A stretch of 64,000 nt of DNA from Morinoia aosen (lineage: Eukaryota > Arthropoda > Malacostraca > Amphipoda > Talitridae), in contig CM059572.1 of NCBI GenBank assembly GCA_030386875.1, positions 39,677,732 to 39,741,731 on the forward strand. The letters run 5' to 3'. The notes beneath the pieces were generated by a model. It had not been told where the DNA came from. It ran no database searches and worked only from the letters and a program-made list of their open reading frames with translations. The translations under genes were made by a program, and so were the position numbers. How positions within the stretch are numbered: the first letter of the stretch is position 1; every line of letters starts with the position of its first letter. Shown one piece after another: positions 24,051-37,100 of this stretch.

Positions 24051-26490
24051 AAAGCGACCTGTACCTTACTAACCATTTCAGGCAGCAGGTCTCATTTAAA
24101 CGAGTGCAGCACGGGAGCGCGAGAGCGACTCTCGTTAAGCTTTTCTGACACCGCGTGCCTGCGATCGAGCCATTCCACTACGGTGATCACCAGCCTCACT
24201 TCCAGTTCTGGTCGTGATAAACTGATGAACAAATGCAAATAGATGCTTTCCAATTTAAAGCATCGAAATACATTATACTAGGTTGCTGCATTAGATTGTG
24301 CTACTTATATATGAGAGATACATTGTGGCGCATGATAGATACCACCAGCTCAGCATGAGATACAGTCTTATCACAGAGACCTACTCGAAGTAGGAGCTTG
24401 CTGTTTGCTTTGTTGGGACAACAAGGGGCTCTCATATAAGATAAATTTTTTAAATCAAAGAAGCTTGCGAAATAACTTGACAGAAGGCATTAATCACTAA
24501 ACGTAATTTTTGCAACATATTTGGGATACATTGAATTGCAGCATCTGGCTCATTTCAAGGAGGCCTGAAACACTAACGATTGATTCAGAGAAAACTGCGT
24601 TCACCCGGTAAATATTTGCACGCCTCCTTTTAATTTGTTTAGTAACAGTATCAAAATCCGTCATTCCACAGGAGCGTATTTCGAGCAAGAGGTAAAGTGC
24701 ACTGTTCTTTATACCACAGTTCGTATTTATTTGTACACTATAATTCCAACCTGATAATATTGGACTCGAGACGAGGTATCGGAGAACAAATAAGTCCCTA
24801 AAATAACCAGTACGTGATGGCAAAACAATCGCTGTAATCAAAGTATTAGTTTTCAAAACTTCTCAGTTAGTTGCCGTGAACGATGACTACGCTCCTCAGC
24901 TTCGTCAATAAAAATTCGCAAACTTTTCCTAAAGCAATCATGCTTCAATTTCACCGAGAAGACTTAGAAAGCGAAAGAGTTCGCAATCTCAGGCGCTGCA
25001 GGTCGAGTTCCTTCTTAACCGTGAGGAAATTGCTCTTTCGCTGAGCAAGCCTGGCAGTAATCCCATGCTTGCCCTGCTGCGCTATCATTCCCAAGTCATT
25101 TGTGACTCGTTACAGAGTCGTTTTTCGCCTTTCAAGCTTTTACGACCACCCTCAGTTACAGTCTCAGCCTAATGCTGGATTCTCTTTTCTTGGCCGGTCA
25201 TTGACTGACTATTTTCAGGCAGCGCTGGTATAGAAGATACAATGTGGGAAACTCTCACGAGCTCACTGTGCGTTCAGGCATTTCGCTATTTTGATATTTC
25301 AGCATGGATGAAGAGCGGACTGCTTTAGTGGAAGTGAAACATGCGCTCTTGGAAGTGAAACATGCAAGTGAAACATTCTAGACTAAGCCAAAATGCATTA
25401 ATGACAACTAAGGAGCCTGTGGTAGAGCATAGTTAACTAATAGTAAGTTAAAACTCAACGAAAAGCAAAAACCTCACAAAATAGATTAAACTCGAGCATG
25501 ATAATTCAAGTGCAATGTGTATCCAAGTTAGGCATCAAATTTAACTCCTTGCAGACAATGGTGAAAGTCAGAGACTACCAGTCCGTCTGCACTGAAGAAA
25601 CTGATACAAATACGCGGGTCATTGTGTGGCCGTCGAAGTAAACCGGCGAAATGGTTGGTTCGCCGATCTAGATTCGCAAGATGTAGGCTGCGTATTTAGA
25701 CAGAAGCCTCACAAACTACCGCACTGCACATGCTACAGCAACAAATGCGGGCGCTGCGAACGAAATATTGAGCCTTGGTTGATCCATTTGGCAACAGTGG
25801 TCTAAGAGAGATGTGTGGGAAGGAGTAATCGAAATCTGTATTAACTTGTCTTTTTAAGTAATGGGGAGTGCAATTAAATTAACTCCAAATCACTAATCCA
25901 GCAATTTTTCATAAGACGAATGCATGATATACTCGTACATCCTTCGCCAAACGCCAAGTATTTGAGTCGTTTTAGTAACATTATATACGTATATATCATG
26001 AAGACTTTTCTACAGCAATATGCTTAGAAAAAAGCTAATATTCATACAAAAAAACTTTAAGCTAATAACATTGTCGATCGCATCATCGTTTTTCTAATTC
26101 CAAATCATCCGGAACGATCACGCAGAAATGAGAACCTTTTATGGCACAACTTACATCGGTCTATCGATTCATTCTGTTTGCTCAGCCATGAAGTACACTA
26201 TTAGATAACGCTTTTATTATGACTGCTTCTGCTCCCAGAGAGGAGAGGGGCTTCCATACATAACTCGTGGGTAACTGGTCACTCATTGTTCCATGATGGA
26301 ACTCTACGTGATATGAAATGACTATGGTGGCTGATGGGTAATTGTGTTAGCTTCTAATCGGTCTCAGTCAGCGAAATGGTCACAGCCCTGAGATACATCG
26401 GTCGCTGGTTTGTGACATAGCGTAGATGGTTAGTGAGAAATCCGTGACATTTAGTGAGAGACCAGTGGCAGTCAGTGACACCCCACTCAC
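24051..26490. other. Non-coding, nothing recognised
   Basis: No gene or element is recognised. A 119-codon open frame on the minus strand (24,497-24,856) has no recognisable domain and is probably chance. Confidence 0.45.
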
Positions 26491-26652
26491 TGATCGATCA
26501 CTGGTCAGCATGATTGATTGATCACTGGTCAGCATGATTGATTGATCACTGGTCAGCATGACTGATTGATCACTGGTCAGCATGACTGATTGATCACTGG
26601 TCAGCATGACTGATTGATCACTGATCAGCATGACTGAATGATCACTAGTCAT
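26491..26652 (+). repeat. 24-bp minisatellite, about 7 copies
   Basis: The unit is TGATTGATCACTGGTCAGCA followed by TGAC or TGAT, with very little divergence. Because 24 is divisible by three, the minus strand stays open and reads an 8-residue SDQSVMLT-type repeat. I see no evidence that it is translated. Confidence 0.9.
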
Positions 26653-28841
26653 TGACTCATCGGAAGCTGTTCAACAGCGGCACGTACAGGCGAGAGAACG
26701 AGATGAACACCCCGGGCGGTAGGGAGGGAGCTATGAATCACATTTAAGCCTTCCGGTAAACAAACTGTGCCCTGTAACACCAGGCACTTACCTGGATTAA
26801 GACCCAGTTTGCTCGATGACCCTTGTGTTTCGAAGAAAAGGAAGAGCGTGCAGAAAAGGGAGGATCACGAGTATTTGAACACGTACGAGTCCTGACATGA
26901 AAACACGAGTGAAAGGAAGCATCTTTAATACCTAGATTTAACTGGAATTTAGCTTTTGTAAACCACTTTCCACGCGTTGTGAATGTTTCATAAAATCGTA
27001 TATCTTCGCTCCTGAATAAGTGTTTTCACTTCAGTGAATTATATAACTAAAAATAAAAACGATTACAAAAATATTCTCAACCATAATTCATTAGTTGGTT
27101 GAAATGCGAAACAAAATCCTAGCTCACTATAATAGAGCTTGAATTTTTATTCGAGTCAATCAGCAACTACTGGATCAAAAGAAGAGAATATGGGCATTCT
27201 GATCATAAGAGAAATTTCATTTTCCATTAAGTTGGTGATGGTTTTCTTACAGCATAAAACGCCATAATAATAAATAGCCAGTACAACGCCGATGAACAAG
27301 CGCGTCATGATTCACGTTTCGTGCGAAGTGCAATGCAAGAACCGCACTCCTTCATAATTTTCTGTTCTTAATCTGGTATTTAAGACTGCAGTATCTTGTG
27401 TTGAAATTGGTTTGTGAATTATAAAATGAAATAGAATCCACTAAGTCAGGGGATGCATTTTTTAATTAGTTATTTACAAGTATATTTACAGGTACACCAA
27501 TGTACCGGTATATATTTAAGTTTCTTACAAAGAAGTTTGGTTTTGCCTCCTCCAATCGAAGAAAAATTTGTTACATGTTAAATTGTTTCGGTGCTTCAGT
27601 GTTTTCTGAAATTCTTCATGCAAACTAATTCGAAAATCTGTTTTTAAATACTTCAAGGTGTAAAAGAAATTGCACTTTGAGATTAAGTACGAACGTCTTA
27701 AATGTCTTAGAAAAGCTATCGCTGGAACACCGGTCTGGAAAAACTCGTTTCAGTAGTTGTGAGCGTGTATACGCCAACAGCAAAAGTTTTATAAACAATG
27801 CGTCGAGTAGCTAGCTCACCCCAATAGATGAGAAAGAGAGTGCAAATTTCATTTGCAGTGGCGATAAGGAGATATTTGGACTCAGATTAAACTGTTCAGA
27901 TGTGCGTCGGAGCCAAATCTGCTGCGTTTATAGCCCTTGATTGTTCGTAGCCGATCACATTATTACCACATACCTTTGACGAAATTTCCAAAGTTCATGA
28001 CGGCAACATTGCCATCATTGAACTAACTTTAAACAGGCTTGTAATCACTTTAAGCAAGCGATGATGTTTGGATTAATTGAATTGAACCATCTTGAACATC
28101 TCCCCTGCAAATGTCAGGCGTAAATTCTAACAGTGCATGAAACCAGAAAAATTTGAAGTACGCTCGCGAGTAGAAGCCTTTAGTAGGAGCGAGAACCCAG
28201 CGCACATCGGGAGCCTAGAAAATAGATTTAAAAAGGAAGCCGTGTGAAAGAATTCACGAGAAAAAAATGGAAACTAATGTTTTTACTTGCGTGGTGTACA
28301 CACGTAATATTCAAATGAAACATCAATGAACGACGAGAATGCTGTGAGAAATTCTTTTAAAAAAATGTAAAAAAGTGATGCTTATTGTCTCCGAGAGAAC
28401 ACGTGGCGGTAAAGTCTAGACAAGCGTTACCGGCTCTTTGGCATGCCTGGTTAGAAAGGCTTGGAACGCTGTTTTGAAAATTGTTTAAAGAACTAAAGTT
28501 CGACAAACTAAAAAGAAATAAGAAACTTTGAACAGAACACATATTCCAATCCGTTTTAAATGCACTCTGAAAATGTTAAGCTTGTAAACAAAACCTATGT
28601 AAAAGTGGTTAAGAAAAATAAGGAATGGAGCTCCAGATCTCAGTAGCATAGGGGTCATCTAAAGTAATTTATTCTACAGAACAAAATGCAACAAAAAATT
28701 TATTCGGAATCAGACTGGCCAAGTTTTTTCGCACAAACGCCTGTAAATTGCTGCATTTGTAACCAATCAAACCTATCCAAGCATCACCACGCTGCCCAAA
28801 GCGCTCTATACATGAGTACTTAGTTTTTTACTTGAAACCTT
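26653..28841. other. Non-coding, nothing recognised
   Basis: AT-rich sequence with no supported gene. A small imperfect hairpin (TATATTTACAGGTACA paired with TGTACCGGTATATA) lies at about 27,479-27,516. Confidence 0.45.
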
Positions 28842-29033
28842 CGATCGCGTCCTGGAGTGTAAAGTAAAATGATTGAATATTAAGTTTTAATATACAAGGC
28901 TTTCATGTTCTTGCACACGATCGCGTCCTGGAGTGCGGAGTGAGAATAGTGAATATTAACGTCGAGTGCATCAGACCTTCTTATTCTAACATATGATCAA
29001 TTCTGGAGAGTGTACCTAGAGATTGAATATTGT
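28842..29033 (+). repeat. Three-copy tandem repeat, about 76-bp unit
   Basis: CGATCGCGTCCTGGAGTG starts two units (28,842 and 28,918) and a diverged TGATCAATTCTGGAGAGTG starts a third (about 28,994). Each is followed by a GATTGAATATTAA-like block. Confidence 0.65.
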
Positions 29034-30570
29034 TTTTTTAGATGTTCAAGACTAAATGTACTAGCAAGTAACCAAGTGCTGCTGCACGAAATGAGCTATG
29101 TAAAATATCATCTCTGAGAATATTAGGATTCAAAATGTGGAAATTATTTTCAAAAAGTTTCAAACATTTCTCATACACATTGTGAAAACATGTATTTTTT
29201 CCATGATTCCCTGAGAGTGAGGAGGTTCCCACCGAGACATTGGATGATTACGTTGTTCTCTCAGAAAATAATAGAAAGGAATTCCTCCTTCGCGTTTTTG
29301 TACATATTTTTGTGGAGGTTCCTTTTCCTCAGCGAGGGAGTAGCGTCGTACGTCCAAACGTCGAGGGAAGGACCGACAAAAACTGAACAATTTACCCCAA
29401 GCCGCAGAGCGCTTGACACGCAAGCAAGAAACGCTGTCTGCCATGCCAGGCTCAACGATGTGCTGCAACTCAGGCTAGAAAAAACTTTTTCATAATAACA
29501 CTGAATGCATAAAACCAGCGTGTGATTTTTTGCTTACATATCGAAGACTATTGTGTAATTCAGAGGGATTAATTTTTCCTTTTTGTTTTTAGAAGTTAGT
29601 GATCAGAGCAAAGCCTATGTGAACACATAGTGATGGTTTAGCTTTAGAGTTTGGGATATAAGCCTTGTCATCTGCGTGTATTCCTCCTCCTTCGTGTCAC
29701 AACTTCTAATCTTTGGAAATGGAGACGATTTTTTTATTCTTTAAAAATCGAGTGCCTGTGTTTAGATAAGCCCAGTGGAAATCATCATACTTCATAAAAT
29801 ATAACCTGCTTACGACGTCAGTAACGTAAATACTGCTTTGATATTTTCACAATCAATTAGTCAGACAAATGTACAAACAACAATACATGTGCACAAAAAG
29901 TTTGTGACGTTTCATCTATATAGCAGAAACTTGCTTAGAGAGTGTTGTACAGGTCATTATGCTGACAATGTTTGACGAGTGACGCATTTAATCACCTGGC
30001 TCTAGGAAAACTTTATTAATTAAAGATTCATCAAATAACCAGATGCATCTAAAATGTCATTACAATTCTTTTGTTTTCAGACTTAATCGTGAACTAGTCG
30101 AAACTCAACCTTCCGCCAAAAGAAAACCGACCAAAGGAACAAGATTTTCAACAATCAATTGAGCTGCTAAGAAGGCATAAATTCAAAATGAAATTAACCG
30201 GGATTTCAGAAGGAGGATGGGGCGCGTGGGGCAATCTCAGTAGTGGAATAGTACGGTCAAGTAGAGTCTTGTTTAACTAAACAGTGCGTAATTAATTGTC
30301 TAAATCAATTTAAACAAGTTGTGCACTGTTCACGTCAACATGAGAAGAGGGGTGAAGGGAATTCAATTGTATATAAATGCTGGAGAGGAAGTTTAGCTTG
30401 GCATTTGGTCGAACTAAAGTAAAACCTGATATTACCACATTGTTACATGGCTTGATATGTATGTCAGTTTAAAGCCAGACGCAGCGATAAAATTTTATCG
30501 CCTCTCTTCGGTATTTTTGAATCTCCTGTGAAAAATATATCACCGAACACGGCATACTGCTATACAGAAC
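29034..30570. other. Non-coding, nothing recognised
   Basis: 29,160-29,500 is open on both strands for about 100 codons and is GC-richer than its surroundings, but neither translation has recognisable features. The rest is AT-rich. Confidence 0.4.
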
Positions 30571-30748
30571 CGAGTGCTGTGAGCGTTTTATATATTCCTG
30601 GCTATTAACAATGTTACCTGGAAGTTAATACGAGAGCAGTAAGCGTTTTATGCATTCCTCGTCATAAGAATGTTCTTGGAATATTGATGCGAAAGTGATG
30701 ACCATTTATACATTCATGATCATAAAACGTGTTCTCAGAAATAGCTTC
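30571..30748 (+). repeat. Three-copy tandem repeat, 60-bp unit
   Basis: Units start CGAGTGCTGTGAGCGTTTTA, CGAGAGCAGTAAGCGTTTTA and CGAAAGTGATGACCATTTAT. Similarity decays from the first pair to the third unit. Confidence 0.65.
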
Positions 30749-30871
30749 AGGCAACTAGCCCTGGCAGACCGAAGTAATCAACGAAGGATATTTTTGTATA
30801 TGTTTTCCATTCTTTCATTTAGTTTTCAACACACACGCTGCACTTGATATTACAAGAAACCAATTATTTTA

Positions 30872-31420
30872 TCACGTTTTGTAGTTAGAAAACGATTGTA
30901 AAAAATAAGAAACACTCTTAAAGCTTTCTTTGTATACAACAAAAGCTGCCCTGGGGCTGCAATCGGATATTACATAGATATCTTTGGAAAATTGCGTGTT
31001 CACTACTTGCATTGCGATAAAATAAAGCTTCTGCGCAATTGTTGAAACGAGAATGCAATATATTCTATTAAAATAAAAGTCTGGCGCGTTTTTATTGCTG
31101 TCAAGCGTGTGCATGAAGCCGGCGAGTTTTGCTAGCTTGCATCGCTCAATTAAAAGAGAAAAGCCTGGCGTGAGTGTGTTCATTGCAGAGCAAAAAATGT
31201 GAATTGCGCTCCATAGTTTGCCGTGATACTGAGTGACCCAAATAAACTGGTCAAAAGTAAGGATTTGTATCTTATAGGTGCTACTCATTTTGTATCGTAA
31301 ACATTTTCCATTAAGACCAGTGTGTTGTGTGTCACTGGCGCTGCAGATGCACTCGCTTATACGGTCTATGTGAATAAAACATAAGGAAAAAGACTGAAAG
31401 AATGGCTCCATGCCAAGCAA
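30872..31420 (-). CDS. Unrecognised ORF, at most 182 codons
   Basis: This is the longest open frame in the window outside transposon coding sequence. The first true ATG is three codons in (MEPFFQS...). The translation is rich in F, I, Y, S and C, with no motif, signal peptide, transmembrane pattern or domain I recognise. It has no neighbouring exon-like signals and could be a chance opening or an exon of an unknown gene. A frame this long is uncommon by chance in AT-rich DNA, which is the only reason to list it. Confidence 0.12.
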   Translation of the reverse strand: MLGMEPFFQSFSLCFIHIDRISECICSASDTQHTGLNGKCLRYKMSSTYKIQILTFDQFIWVTQYHGKLWSAIHIFCSAMNTLTPGFSLLIERCKLAKLAGFMHTLDSNKNAPDFYFNRIYCILVSTIAQKLYFIAMQVVNTQFSKDIYVISDCSPRAAFVVYKESFKSVSYFLQSFSNYKT

Positions 31421-33940
31421 TAATGTAGAAAATGTTCACGCCTAAAAACTTTACATTATAGGTATGTCCGTACCGACATCAGTTGGTGATCAAAAATTAA
31501 ACTGATAACCATGACGCCTTTGCAGAACAAAAAAGCCAAATTTTTACCACGTGAAATCACGATAAAAACAGACCTCAAGTATGTTAAAAACATCGCTCAA
31601 AGACGACCGGAGGAAAGCAATTGGACTCACTCCTATACGCTCTTACAAACAGAGTTCGTCGGACGTAAAACTGTTAGAAGCCTGAGAAGTTTTCCAAACG
31701 AACCAGTTCCAGGACTCCGTTATACTATATAACCTTGCACGAATGGAGGCGCAATTCACAATGTGCGCTGAATTTTTTCAGTTGGAGTCGAGCTGATGGA
31801 AATAGAGTAATTCTTTTGCTTCCCGTGCGAGCTGGTGCGCGGTGAAGCTTCGTTCCTCTGGTGCCTGTTTGCGCTGTCGTCACAAAGGCTTGCAAAGAAA
31901 GATCGAGCAAACATGACCACGGTCGTGATGGAGACATTGGTCGCACCGTTCTTATTTCATGCGAAGTAGAGACCTCCTCAACTCCTGAAAATGCAAAGCG
32001 TGCTGCGAACTGCCCCATTCCTTTGTTTCACCTTCTAAACGTTGCTGAGATAGTGTGAACTACAATTGAGCGAAACTGCTACACTAATCGCCTCATCTAG
32101 TTTTACCTAGAATCACACAACTAAATAAACTGCTTAATTTTTATACCGTGACTTGTTCAACTTAGAATTAAAGACGAGATTTTCTGTTCTATTTTACGGT
32201 TCATATGTTAATACTGAATTTAATAAACGAAATGAAAAAAAGCGGTTGACCTTATTGTGTCCTGCTTTTGTTAATGATCATAAAATACAACTTCCATATC
32301 CCTAGAATGCTTGGATCGCTTTCTACTGCAAAACGCAATGAATACGACTCAATGAGAACTTTGGAATATGAATATCAAAGTTCTTCACAAAATACCGAAC
32401 AACAGGAGGTGTCCTATGTAAATTAAAAAGTTTTATTTGGGATCTATCAATTAAAAAAAGTAAATTTTCTCAAATTTCTTAGCACATTCAACTTACAGAA
32501 GATGCGCGGCCTTTACACAAGACAATTATCCTGCATATAAACATGAGCGTGCTTCCCATTTTAACTATATGAGGCTAACCTATTCATTGAGGAAGTGGAC
32601 AGTCAATTTTAAGTGCGACATCGACTTCTTGTCTAAATCAATCGGCTTCTTGTCTTAGTGAATCTTAGTCTTGAATTATATTGACACAGTTGCGCACCTC
32701 GTGAAAACCAAGGCCTGATCTTTGATTTCAAAACCTATGTTACTATTTGTTGTTAAGTGTGCCAAAGAAATTTATACAACACATTGTCTCGTGCACGATA
32801 TTATTCCAAGCATTCTTTTAAAAGGCAGTCTTCATGAAGCGTCCATTTCAGAATCATCGGTTTGATCACTCATCATTGTTTTCCTGCCAAGTGCAATGCA
32901 TGTACAACTCATTTCAATAAGTTGAGTTTCATTTCAGTACGAAGTAAATTCTGTAACATTCTATTTTCCTGGAAGAATTTACTCCGCATCTCTCCACCAT
33001 GGGAAGACATAACTCAGCATCTCCTGAACGTCACCGACTACGAAGCAACGTCCGATATTAGCTGACAGTTCAATTTCGTCTTGAAGTCGTTCTTGAAAGT
33101 AGACAATCGATCCTCGAGCGTAAGATATCAGGCAATGTGCATATATGTCATCTTTTACGGACAAAAGCTGGTTTGTTGTTCCAAGTTATTCATAATTTTA
33201 CCCTAGAATCGTGTATCTTGAATAACTGGGACTAATTTTTATCTGCAAAAGTTGAGGTAATAGTAAAATTAAATCGCATAACTCGAGCATCGACTGTATT
33301 CTCCTGTCTCTCGAGTTCTTGCTCACTTTCCCTAAAATTCCAGCTTCAAAAATGAAGCCCTTGATTTGGTTGCCCAATTTTATGGCCCTTGATAGTTCCA
33401 AAATTGACGCGACGTCGGCTTGCGGTATCCTCAAAAATGAAACGCTCGCCGGAGCGGGGCAGCCAACGCCGAAACAATGGGGCCTCTCTTTTGACTGGTA
33501 GTTTTCGAACAAAATACGCTCTTTTCCGACCAACTTTCAGTTCAGATTTCGGGGAAGCTCTTGGATTCTGTCTACACTAGTATGACGATTTTGTGATGCC
33601 ATTTCGAAGCGAATCCGAACAGCGAGTGCGGTCTTTGTTTATCTTATTCATGGCGGTCAAAATTTGCATCTGCAATCATTTTCTGATGCGCTTTTGTTTC
33701 GTAACGTTCCAATAACTTCCCTCGAAAGTTAACCTTTAATTCTTCACGCTACAGTTTTCGAAGAGGGAACCGAATTGATTGCGACTTACCTTAGAAGTAG
33801 GAGAGGTTTTATTGTAAATTTTCTAACTCGTTCTTACGGCTCGCTGAAAGTTTCCGTCTGATGCCACTCGCCCAGTACGAAGCAAAGTTCAGGTCGTAGT
33901 CGCTCTTCATGAAGCTCTCTATTTAGCTGAACTCTATGAA
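31421..33940. other. Non-coding; GC-richer patches at 31.7-32.05 and 33.3-33.6 kb
   Basis: No gene is recognised. The two patches are open on both strands and contain words such as CCGAAACAATGGGGCCTCT (about 33,470), which look less random than the flanks and could be conserved regulatory sequence. This is a guess that only cross-species alignment could test. Confidence 0.35.
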
Positions 33941-34102
33941 GTAATGCTAGATAAGTACAATGCACTATATACGTTCAATGCTCTAGATACGTACAATGCT
34001 CTAGATACGTACAATGCTCTAGATACGTACAATGCTCTATAGATACATACAATGCTCTAGATACGTGCAATGCTCTAGGTACGTACAATGCTCTAGATAA
34101 GT
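33941..34102 (+). repeat. 18-bp minisatellite, about 9 copies
   Basis: The unit is GTACAATGCTCTAGATAC. Central copies are identical, while outer copies carry substitutions and one 2-bp insertion (CTATAGATAC). Confidence 0.9.
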
Positions 34103-37100
34103 AAACTTGGTCACAAATTTACAGTCTTGATACTTGAGGAAGATAAATTATAATGTGATTTATCAAACTTTACACAAACTAGATATTGCGATGTTTAGAT
34201 TTTGAAATATCTATTTTGAGGACTCTGTTCTTGGGGTTTTAAACTAGTTTGAAACATTTTCAGTCAACTCAAACTAAAGTAAAGTTTTCGTACCAATATT
34301 TAAAATGAGTTACGAACCCTACATGCAAAACGCGCATTTTACCGATCCTTTTTGTGAAGGCCTTTGTTGTAAAGAAAACCGAGCTTTGCGAGCTGGGATT
34401 TTTCTAAAGGTACAGCTATTATTGAAGCCGTAATAGAACTAGAAATTCAATTCAAACCTCATAATAGCTTATCCTTTTGTCAAAATGGCCATGTTTATGA
34501 TTGAATAAAAAAGGCGAAAATGTTATGACGGCAGCAAGCGAAGTCACATTAAAAACTCTAACACAACAGGTCCGTCTATTGTATCAACAAGCGCACAGGA
34601 ACTTCATATCAGAATGTGGAGGAGAAGAGATGAGCGTACTTATGCCAGAGATGGAGCGTGCCGAGCAGCATTCATCTCACGCGCACACTCATTAACTAAA
34701 GATGCTAATTAGAACACAAGCAAAGTTTCTTCTCCCACTTAATCCTTTTAATCTCCGGCATCTCAGTCGCATTCATTTCAGGGCTCAAGTTCTCGACGCC
34801 TTGAGCATTCAATCTTTGCTGCTGAGAACGAGCGCACTGCGTTTCTAAAGAAGGAACGCTATTTGAAACCCGCTTCTGATGAACTATTTCACTCATAGAT
34901 TGTGAGCTGCGCGTTTTTTGTAGGATTTCATAGCGTAGCATCGTAGGATATTCACTGAGAGCATTTAAATTATGTTGGTAAAGCAGCTTTTTAATGCTGT
35001 CCTGTACAGTTCGATCATTCCTTTTTTGCAAAATTTCGACACCAAAACTTAAATATTTTCACAAACTTGGAGTTTGCATCATAAAAAGTGCTGGATGGCG
35101 TGCAGCACGGAAATTTACGATGTATATTTCAAAGAGCTTTACCCAGGAGTTTAATGTCTGCTACTCGAAATAAAGGCGTAAGGCAAGGCTTATTTAAAAA
35201 AAACAATGAAACAACGAGGGATTCAAGGAAGAGTTTCCGTTGAAAAGAAATTTTCCTTTCGTTCATTTCACCTTGACCTTTTAAAATTAAGATGAGAATT
35301 CGGACAATTTGAACACATTCAATTCATGCCTACAGTACAAAATTGAGTAAAAAATACTAGTGCTCAATTCGATGCACGTTGTTCTGTATACCTACGGAAT
35401 TAAGTTTCGATTCCATTCTAGGAAATAAGTTTTTACACAAACGCATTCCAGACCGGAGATCAGCTTACATGCGCTGCAAAGCGCTCAACAAGAAATAAAA
35501 ACTCATAACTCAAAACAAGTTCTTTCGGAGCGGACACCTGGCATTCCTGAGACCGACAGAGGTGGGACCAGTCGACTTAGCTGTGGCAAATGAGCAGTTT
35601 GAAGTGGCAGACCATAATGGAAAACAGAAACGGGGGAGGCCATGAGTTGCACTTGGAAACGTCAAAGAAAACAGGAAACACCGTCAAGTCTTGTTAAGAG
35701 ACAGCACACGTGATCGTGAAGAGAAACATATCGTGAAGTAGATGCGGAAACTCAGCGCCTAATGTGAGCATAATGAACGGAGGAAAGCCGGAGGTTCGCA
35801 CATTACACGCCGTAATAAGGTTACACACAGAGAATGGCTCCTGTACATTCTCTTCACAGTTCACACCAGTAGAGATCACGATACGAACGCAAGCTCGCAC
35901 ACGGCGACAGACCTAAACGCTGTATAGCTTCCTCAGTTCACCCAATTTCAACGAAAGAACATGCATTAGCTATGAAAGGAAACTTTCAGGTAAAGGCTTT
36001 CAATGGCTGAGTAAAAAACCTCTAAAAAATTGTCCGTAAAATTTGGAATGCTCTCAAGTTCTCTCTTACATGTAAGAAATTGAACCTGGAGATCAATCTT
36101 TGTAACTAAGACCATGAATAAAGCTACTTGATTTGATTTTTCGGGGAGTCATAGTTCACTTGTTCACGTATACTCGTACATGGAGTTTTTGGGGTAATTT
36201 GGTGTCATCATCCCAACCACCTTGGCATCGGAATGTCAGAAAAGAAGCCAGGCTTTACAAAAAGAATTTCATCTGCTTGGTTTCCAAGCCGAGGCATCGA
36301 AGTATCTACTGTAGGGCTTGTCTGTGATTACATTTGACGCCGATCGACCGTGAAATTTCATTCGCCGTTTGAAGAAAAATCGGAAACAAGGAAATTGCGT
36401 AGAATTTCAGTTCTGAGGACGGAAGAAAGGATTCTTGGCACTTCGAATTCAATAAAGCGTTGTCGTTTCGCATTACTAAGCTCGCTTTACTTTAACACTC
36501 AAGAAATTCTATTCAATGAAATTTGAGGCAGAATTTCTCCCCCTGTTTTTCTCAAAAGAATAAACAATGAGCCTTGGCAAACATCTAACGGAGTCTTCAT
36601 CAGGAGTAAAACGCGACTATTTTCTAAAAAGAACAAATTTTGGACTGTCGTAACAAATGACCGTATTTATAATGTCAGAAATAATTCATCAAAAACAGAT
36701 TTTTTTCACTATTACTAGCCTACATGATTTTTTCACCTCCCCATGTAAAATGCGTTCGGCTTAAACTAAATAAAGTTTCAGTTACCAAAAATTATTTACT
36801 GCAGCTTACTTTTCATTTTCTATTTTAAGATTATGACTTATGAGTAAATGCAATATCATCGAAAGCAATCCAGTCATGCAGAATGGATTTTGAGTTATTT
36901 CCTTATACGGTATCTGGAGAAGCCCTTCGGGTACTTCCATGATTTATCATGACAAGGAACGCCACAGCTACGCGGAGACTCTTCCGCCGTAGGAAAAACA
37001 CATCGCTCTTGAGAACGAAATGGACGACTGATGCCCTTTCGACGTTTACTTCAGCAGTCGTGGGCGATGCTAGCGAGCAACTTTCGACAAGCTCGAGAGA

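Noticed and set aside
26380-26652. 90-codon minus-strand ORF with SDQSVMLT repeats
   Set aside because: Translation of a 24-bp minisatellite; no evidence of a start context or homologues.
29160-29495. Overlapping about 100-codon ORFs on both strands
   Set aside because: GC-rich patch with few stops; neither translation shows a domain or splice context.
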